Source: WTJX01 sp045106295
Lineage (GTDB): Bacteria; Bacteroidota; Bacteroidia; Cytophagales; JAAEPT01
Direction of reading: 5' to 3'
Assembly (NCBI GenBank): GCA_045106295.1
Contig: JBGCEI010000140.1
Coordinates: 1-20,486, forward strand
DNA length: 20,486 bases
Positions 15,606 to 20,486 of the stretch are shown one piece after another. The stretch's first letter is position 1; each line of letters opens with the position of its first letter. The notes under the pieces are model-generated. The model had not been told where the DNA came from. It searched no databases and saw only the letters and a program-made list of their open reading frames with translations. Position numbers and translations under genes: made by a program.

Positions 15606-17291
15606 TTGATACCTGATACTAATACATACTTCACTTCTTTCAAAGATTCAATAGATCACATTGATCTACCTGAAAAGTTCACATTCCCTTTTCACTATGA
15701 GCCACATCCCATAGCGCTACTAGCAGTAAAGGAATTACAACAATACATTTCATCTGCTACTTGGGTACATGATTTTGGATTAGAGCAATCTAATAATGAA
15801 CTAGCCTCTGGAAAAATGTTTGGTGTGCTAGTTGTCAAAAATAGTGAAGGAAACATCGGTTATTTATCAGGGTTTTCTGGTCAACTTTCTGATAAGAACG
15901 ATTTATCTCGCTTCGTCCCTCCTATCTGTGATATTTTAACCGAAACAGGTCATTTTGCTGTAGAAAGTAAAAAGCTCACAACCATCAATAAAGAAATTGA
16001 ACGACTTGTGTCCGATGAGTCATTTTTGAGAGGTGAGGAAAAACTCAATATTCAAGCAGAACAAATCAACGGGCTAATAGCTGCGCAATTAGTCAAACTA
16101 AAAAAAGAAAAAAAGAAAAGAAAAACGGTTCGGAAAGAACAAGAAAAGAAACTTTCAACGGAAGACTTCTTGGCTCTTCAAACTCTACACAAACAAGAAA
16201 GCATCAACGATACATTTTTGTACAACGAATATGCTGAATACCTACACGGTAAATTAGAGAAAGAAAAACAGACTGTCACAAGCCACAAACAGAAAATAAG
16301 TTCATTAAAAGAAGAACGAAAAGCATTTTCTGCTCGTTTACAAAATTGGTTGTTTGAACAGTACGACTTCTTAAATATCAAAGGAACCACTAAAAATGTA
16401 CTAGATATTTTTAAAGGTAGAGTTCCAGAAGTACCTCCTGCGGGAACAGGAGATTGTGCTGCCCCAAAACTATTACAATACGCATTTAGTCATCAGCTCA
16501 CTCCTATTGCTTTAGCCGAGTTTTGGTGGGGAAAAGAACCTCAATCAAAAATCAGGAGACATGGCTACTTCTATCCCGCCTGTAGAGGGAAATGTGAACC
16601 CGTATTAGGGCATATGTTATCCGGAATAGAATTAGACCCTAACCCTTTGTTAGTCAATCATTCTGTAGGCAAGCAATTAGAAACCATTTACGAAGATGAG
16701 AATTTACTTGTCATCAATAAACCTGCTGATTTTTTATCTGTACCAGGAAAAGACGTTACTGACTCTGTACAAGAACGCATGCAGTTGAAATACCCTAAAT
16801 GCTCGGGGCCATTCATCGTTCATCGATTAGATATGTCTACCTCTGGTTTATTAATCATTACCAAAACAAAAGAAGTCAACCAATTCATACAAGAACAATT
16901 TAAAACCAGAAAAGTAAAAAAGCGCTATGTAGCATTATTAGACGGTGAAATAAAAGAGGAAGAAGGCTTCATAGACCTTCCTTTACGAGTAGATTTGGAA
17001 AACCGTCCTTTTCAATTGGTTTGTCACGAAAAAGGAAAATCTGCCAGAACAAAGTGGAAAGTAATAGAACGAAAAAATGGACAAACAAAAATCCATTTCC
17101 ACCCCATTACTGGAAGAACACATCAGTTACGAGTACATGCGGCTCATAAATCGGGTTTGAATGCACCAATAGTTGGAGACGATTTATATGGAAAGAAAGG
17201 CACTAAACTACATTTACACGCTGAATCAATTGAGTTTACTCATCCTATTACAAAAAAAGTAGTATCGTTTAGTATTCCTGCTGAGTTTTGA
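15606..17291 (+). CDS. Long-form RluA-family RNA pseudouridine synthase
   Basis: Isomerises uridine to pseudouridine in RNA, most likely 23S rRNA or tRNA; the exact site cannot be told. The 561 residues are far longer than RluA (about 220). Layout: N-terminal domain (1-115) with LPEKFTFPFHYEPHP and GKMFGVLVV..GYLSGFSG; a Lys/Glu-rich coiled coil (about 120-250); a middle block GTGDCAAPKLLQYAF (280-294) and CRGKCEPVLGHML (326-338); then the catalytic domain from about 355 with HRLDMSTSGLL (catalytic D409) and GRTHQLRVH (503-511). The start must be the TTG at 15606: no in-frame ATG exists before residue 71, and the LPEKFTFPF...EPHP part, which I recall as conserved in this long subfamily, lies upstream of that. 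Follows coaE by 7 bases. Confidence 0.9.
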   Translation: MIPDTNTYFTSFKDSIDHIDLPEKFTFPFHYEPHPIALLAVKELQQYISSATWVHDFGLEQSNNELASGKMFGVLVVKNSEGNIGYLSGFSGQLSDKNDLSRFVPPICDILTETGHFAVESKKLTTINKEIERLVSDESFLRGEEKLNIQAEQINGLIAAQLVKLKKEKKKRKTVRKEQEKKLSTEDFLALQTLHKQESINDTFLYNEYAEYLHGKLEKEKQTVTSHKQKISSLKEERKAFSARLQNWLFEQYDFLNIKGTTKNVLDIFKGRVPEVPPAGTGDCAAPKLLQYAFSHQLTPIALAEFWWGKEPQSKIRRHGYFYPACRGKCEPVLGHMLSGIELDPNPLLVNHSVGKQLETIYEDENLLVINKPADFLSVPGKDVTDSVQERMQLKYPKCSGPFIVHRLDMSTSGLLIITKTKEVNQFIQEQFKTRKVKKRYVALLDGEIKEEEGFIDLPLRVDLENRPFQLVCHEKGKSARTKWKVIERKNGQTKIHFHPITGRTHQLRVHAAHKSGLNAPIVGDDLYGKKGTKLHLHAESIEFTHPITKKVVSFSIPAEF

Positions 17292-17322
17292 GAATCTGCT
17301 TAGTCAATTCTTCTTCACTACC

Positions 17323-17353
17323 TTTGTTCTGAATAGATCAGACCTTACTTTTG
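17323..17353 (+). promoter_or_regulatory. Promoter of the flavoprotein-HAD operon
   Basis: TTTG (17323-17326), 19 bases, TACTTTTG (17346-17353): a perfect match to the Bacteroidota TTTG-N19-TAnnTTTG consensus. Leader of about 65 bases to the ATG at 17428. Confidence 0.7.
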
Positions 17354-17427
17354 ATAAAAAATTTAGTTCTTCACGTATTTTCAATGAACCATCTTCCTTA
17401 TTTTTTCTTTTAGTGATAGACATGGGT

Positions 17428-18726
17428 ATGAAAAATAATATTTGGGTTGGTTGGAATAAAATTATTCAACACCCATACAAAGAGTTATACGAAATAAAGA
17501 CAGAAGAAGATCTAAGCACTATCATTTCCAAATCAGATAGTATTCGTTTTTTTGGATCCAAACAATCTTCAGCAGATATCTGTGCAGGTGTAGACATATT
17601 GTTAGACATGAGGTCTTACAATAAAATTCTAGCGATAGACGACTCTTCTCTTTCTATCACGGTAGAATCTGGTTTTCTACTCAGTGACTTACTCGAAAAA
17701 GTAGAATCTAAAGGATGGTGTATCCCGTGTTTACCAGATATCAATACAATCACTGTGGGTGGAGCATTTGCAACTGGAACACATGGAACAAGTGGTCACT
17801 TATTAGCTCAACATGTAAGTAGTTGTCGCTTAGTATTGGCTGATGGTTCTATAAAAACTGTTTCAGAAGGAGATGAATTGATGGATGCCTTGAGGGTTTC
17901 TCTTGGTACCTTAGGAGTAATTTCAACTCTTACCTTCAAATGTGAACCTACTTATACTCTCCATGTAAAAGAAGGTCCGCAGAAAGATACAACTTGGCTA
18001 AAAAACATTCAGTCAGACCTTAAAAAACACGATTTCTTACGAATTCTTTGGCTTCCACATACTGGAAATGGTTATGTGATTACAGGAGACAAAATATCAC
18101 CTAACAAAGAGATAACCACTAAAAATGGACCTTCCTATTTAAAGTACAGAAGAACTGTTTCTAAATTCTTATATCAGTTTACGAGTACTCTTCCTTGGTT
18201 TACTTCGATTGCGAATAAAATACTCTACGCCATCTTTTTTAAGAGCGAAAAGGAACACAAAGGATCTTTGTATCAGGCAACGGTTACTAAGTCTAGAGGC
18301 TCTACTATTGAACTGTCTGAGTGGACAATAGGTTTAGATAAATTCCCTCAGGTATTTGAAGAGCTGAAAACAGAAATCAATAAATGGAGTAATAAAGCAT
18401 TTATTCACATACCTATGGATGTTCGTTTTGTTTACGCAGATAATTCATGGTTAAGTTATGCCTACAAAAAAGATGTTGTAACTATGGGTTGTGTCAGTAG
18501 AGTACCTGCTACGGCAGATAACTACGAAGCATTTCATACCATAGAGCGCATTTTTGTAAAGCACGGAGGGACACCTCATTGGGGAAAGCGATTTACTATC
18601 AAGGATAAAGAGTTAAGTAAACTGTATCCAAAATGGAATGATTTTAAAAAATTGAGAAAAAATATGGATCCAACAAACAAGTTCTTGAATCCATATTTGA
18701 AGGAGTTATTTAACGAAAAGGCATAA
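17428..18726 (+). CDS. FAD-binding oxidase of the aldonolactone oxidase (GULO/ALO-like) family
   Basis: Flavoprotein oxidising an unidentified sugar lactone or polyol, cytoplasmic. I start it at the ATG 17428 (MKNNIWVGWN, 432 residues); a GTG at 17413 and an ATG at 17422 are alternatives. FAD-binding domain 1-~180: GSKQSSADICAG (43-54), VGGAFATGTHGTSGHLL (110-126), SLGTLGVIS. C-terminal ALO domain ends in GGTPHWGK (380-387) and MDPTNKFLNPYLKELF, typical of L-gulonolactone/D-arabinono-lactone oxidases. The position of the histidine that holds FAD covalently in many family members (GxGHS) reads GSKQS here, so the flavin is probably not attached covalently at that site. The stop overlaps the next ATG (TAATG), so it is translationally coupled to a HAD phosphatase. 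Confidence 0.85.
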   Translation: MKNNIWVGWNKIIQHPYKELYEIKTEEDLSTIISKSDSIRFFGSKQSSADICAGVDILLDMRSYNKILAIDDSSLSITVESGFLLSDLLEKVESKGWCIPCLPDINTITVGGAFATGTHGTSGHLLAQHVSSCRLVLADGSIKTVSEGDELMDALRVSLGTLGVISTLTFKCEPTYTLHVKEGPQKDTTWLKNIQSDLKKHDFLRILWLPHTGNGYVITGDKISPNKEITTKNGPSYLKYRRTVSKFLYQFTSTLPWFTSIANKILYAIFFKSEKEHKGSLYQATVTKSRGSTIELSEWTIGLDKFPQVFEELKTEINKWSNKAFIHIPMDVRFVYADNSWLSYAYKKDVVTMGCVSRVPATADNYEAFHTIERIFVKHGGTPHWGKRFTIKDKELSKLYPKWNDFKKLRKNMDPTNKFLNPYLKELFNEKA

Positions 18727-19379
18727 TGTTACCAAAAGCTGTATTATTTGATTTTGATGGTGTAATTGTTAATAGTAAAAAAGTACATCTAGCTGCTTGG
18801 AGTTCCGCATTCTTAGAATTATTTCAAAAAGAATTGTTAGAGTATCCTCACACCATTCTAGCAGGGAAATCACCTTTAAAAATAGCTGAACATCTGTGTA
18901 TTTCTGGTGGTGATAATACCAAAACACAAGCCCTCTTCGAGTTAAAGGACCAGCACATCGTTGCATCAGAAACAGCTGCAGATCTCCTTCCTGGAGTTCA
19001 TGAAATTCAACAGTTTTTAGCGACTAATCATATTCCTTACGGTATTGCGAGTAATGCAACTCGACAATTTTTAAAAAAGAGTATTCAGCAACTACAATTG
19101 AATTTCGAAACATACACTGGTTTAGAGGATTATAAAAACCCAAAACCTGCACCAGAAGCGTATGAATCGTTAGCTGCATTATTAAACATAAAAGAAAAAG
19201 ACTTCGAAAATACTTGGGTATGTGAAGACAGTCTAGTTGGAATTCAGTCTGCCAAATCTGCGAATATGATTCCAGTAGGGCTAACTACTGTCTATTCAGA
19301 AAATCAATTACGTTCAGCTGGAGCAAAATTGGTTTTCCCAACTCTAAAGGAGGCATGGGATTATTTGAAGAGTATTTAA
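18726..19379 (+). CDS. HAD-superfamily phosphatase, beta-phosphoglucomutase-like subfamily
   Basis: Probable small-molecule phosphatase or phosphomutase. The 217 residues carry all four HAD motifs: I, DFDGV with nucleophile D9 and acid/base D11; II, S109 in GIASNAT; III, K140 in NPKPAPEAY; IV, E167-D168 in CEDSLVGIQSA. A helical cap lies at about 15-85 (subfamily IA, type C1 cap). The start overlaps the preceding stop by one base (TAATG), which implies coupling with the flavoprotein; the pair may act on one metabolite, for example a sugar phosphate dephosphorylated before oxidation (inference). The 3' end overlaps the convergent saccharopine dehydrogenase by 4 bases. Confidence 0.88.
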   Translation: MLPKAVLFDFDGVIVNSKKVHLAAWSSAFLELFQKELLEYPHTILAGKSPLKIAEHLCISGGDNTKTQALFELKDQHIVASETAADLLPGVHEIQQFLATNHIPYGIASNATRQFLKKSIQQLQLNFETYTGLEDYKNPKPAPEAYESLAALLNIKEKDFENTWVCEDSLVGIQSAKSANMIPVGLTTVYSENQLRSAGAKLVFPTLKEAWDYLKSI

Positions 19380-20486
19380 CTCTCTTCTTCAATAAAAGAA
19401 ACTCCTATTTCTTCGATATCTTGTAAGACATAGTCATAAATATCACTTGTAAGTGGTATTTGCACGCCTCTCATTTTTAACTGATCTGTCAGCAAGAGTT
19501 CTACAGCTTTGCTTATGGGGTAACCAACTGTTTTCGCCATAGAAGTAAGTTGCGCATCATCTCCTTTTACAATCATAGAAAGCTTTTTGGTGCGTATATT
19601 CCCTTCTTTTTCATATTCTATGATGTGCTGCATCACAATCATATCTTTATCGTCAGGAGATAGTTTCCACTTCTTTTCTAAAAGTGCTTGAAGTATATCA
19701 GACGGACTCCCTTTATCTATAGGTATTAATTCTTCTTTACTAAAAAGACCTAACCATTCTATTTTTTCGATAATTTCACTATCTACTGATACACCTATAA
19801 AGTCAGCTATCTTTTGTTCAACACTATCTACTTTACTATATCGTAAAAAAGCATTCGTAAATTCTCGATACGAAATACCCTTCATATTCTTTAGCTGAAA
19901 AGCATCATTGGTTAATCCTATTTTGACCAAAACATCCCACGCTTGACAAAACCCTGATTTTCTCAACGTACCCCTTAGTAATGTAGGTACATTACTTAAA
20001 TCATATAGTTTTTTATACTTTAAGGAGTCTCTATTCGCATATCCATCATACAAACCAACAGTAGGTATATTGACAGCATCTAAACGGGAAAAGATATTTG
20101 TGTAAGGAATGAACTTGTACTTGTTGTTTCTCACAAAACGTGCCCCTTCATTACCTGCCTGCACTATATTCCGTGGATTCCATGTAATCTTGTAATGCCA
20201 TGGGTTATTATCTGACTCGGGAGCAATTACCCCTCCAGTATAAGATTTAAATGAAATAATATCACCTCCCTTACTCCGAATTTGATCCAGTTCTTTCATA
20301 GCCGTCATATGATCTAAACCTGGATCCAAGCCCATCTCCATTAAAATGAGTATTCCTTTTTCTACAGCTTCCGTATGTAATTCTTTGATATCATCAGGCA
20401 CATACGAAGCTGTAACTAAATGTTTTTTAATTTTTAGTCACTCTTTAGCAACAATGATGTGCATAATAGCTTGTAACATGGAGACA
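19376..20486 (-). CDS. Saccharopine dehydrogenase family protein, 5' end outside window, in-frame TGA near the edge
   Basis: Probable NAD(P)-dependent saccharopine dehydrogenase of lysine metabolism (saccharopine to or from aminoadipate semialdehyde plus glutamate); some relatives act on other substrates. The visible part is the end of the Rossmann domain (KKHLVTASYVPDDIKEL) and the whole C-terminal catalytic domain: MEMGLDPGLDHMTAM, SYTGGVIAPESDNNPWHYKITWNP, and GYANRDSLKYKKLY. The continuous frame from the stop reaches 20437. A GTG at 20401 would be only a false start inside the conserved TASYVP segment. Above the TGA at 20438-20440 the same frame continues VSMLQAIMHIIVAKE, which fits the same domain. 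The gene is therefore interrupted or misread there. Its 3' end overlaps the HAD gene tail to tail by 4 bases. Confidence 0.85.
20438..20440 (-). other. In-frame TGA inside the saccharopine dehydrogenase gene
   Basis: Minus strand: ...MHIIVAKE, then TGA, then LKIKKHLVTASY in the same frame, with no length change against the family pattern as I remember it (VAK-x-C-(I/L/V)-x-x-x-KHLVTASY). The stop falls where a Cys (TGC/TGT) is usual, one base away. Either a nonsense mutation or a base-call error. Confidence 0.65.

Noticed and set aside
20399..20401. GTG as the true start of the saccharopine dehydrogenase gene
   Set aside because: It lies inside the conserved HLVTASYVPDD segment, so the real gene begins further upstream.
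90..20440. Selenocysteine or TGA-as-tryptophan recoding to explain the two internal TGA codons
   Set aside because: No selenocysteine insertion-type stem is evident after either TGA, the sites are not catalytic, and TGA serves as the natural stop at 17289-17291. Kept only as a low-probability alternative.

Overview
This window comes from the chromosome of a low-GC member of the Bacteroidota, probably a marine Cytophagales- or Flavobacteriales-like species; I cannot fix the order. Four things point there: TonB-dependent receptors with a CarboxypepD_reg-like N-terminus, short Bacteroidota-type lipoproteins, an F1 epsilon subunit without its helical domain, and promoters of the TTG/TTTG-N18-21-TAnnTTTG type upstream of several genes. 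No mobile element, prophage, CRISPR array or intact RNA gene is visible. Most genes are core metabolism.

Left part (1-8.8 kb): a very large secreted repeat protein runs off the left edge and is interrupted by an in-frame TGA at 90-92. Upstream of it on the same minus strand lie hisD and hisG, the last and first steps of histidine synthesis, with a promoter. A tRNA-like fragment sits in the gap behind hisG. Next comes a metal-acquisition locus: a TonB-dependent receptor and a lipoprotein on the minus strand, divergent from a short Fur/Zur-family regulator. Two near-identical palindromes exactly 40 bp apart lie between them and cover the receptor-operon promoter.

Middle (8.8-13.7 kb): ATP synthase beta (atpD) and epsilon (atpC) are separated by a lipoprotein gene of unknown function and by a terminator-like hairpin. 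Divergent from atpD is a membrane-anchored protein with the endonuclease/exonuclease/phosphatase (EEP) fold pattern in which every catalytic residue I can align is replaced, then a lipocalin-like lipoprotein. A LolD-like ABC ATPase converges on it, and a 21-bp perfect hairpin built partly from the end of its own coding sequence separates the two.

Right part (13.7-20.5 kb): sucC (TCA cycle) and a terminator, then coaE and a long RluA-type pseudouridine synthase (TTG start). These are followed by a promoter-driven, translationally coupled pair: an aldonolactone-oxidase-like flavoprotein and a HAD phosphatase. A saccharopine dehydrogenase converges with it, overlapping by 4 bp. It too carries an in-frame TGA (20438-20440) and runs off the right edge.

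Most worth a second look: the EEP-like pseudoenzyme, the twin-palindrome metal regulon, the split atpD/atpC arrangement, the coding-overlapping terminator, and the two in-frame TGA codons close to the two window ends.
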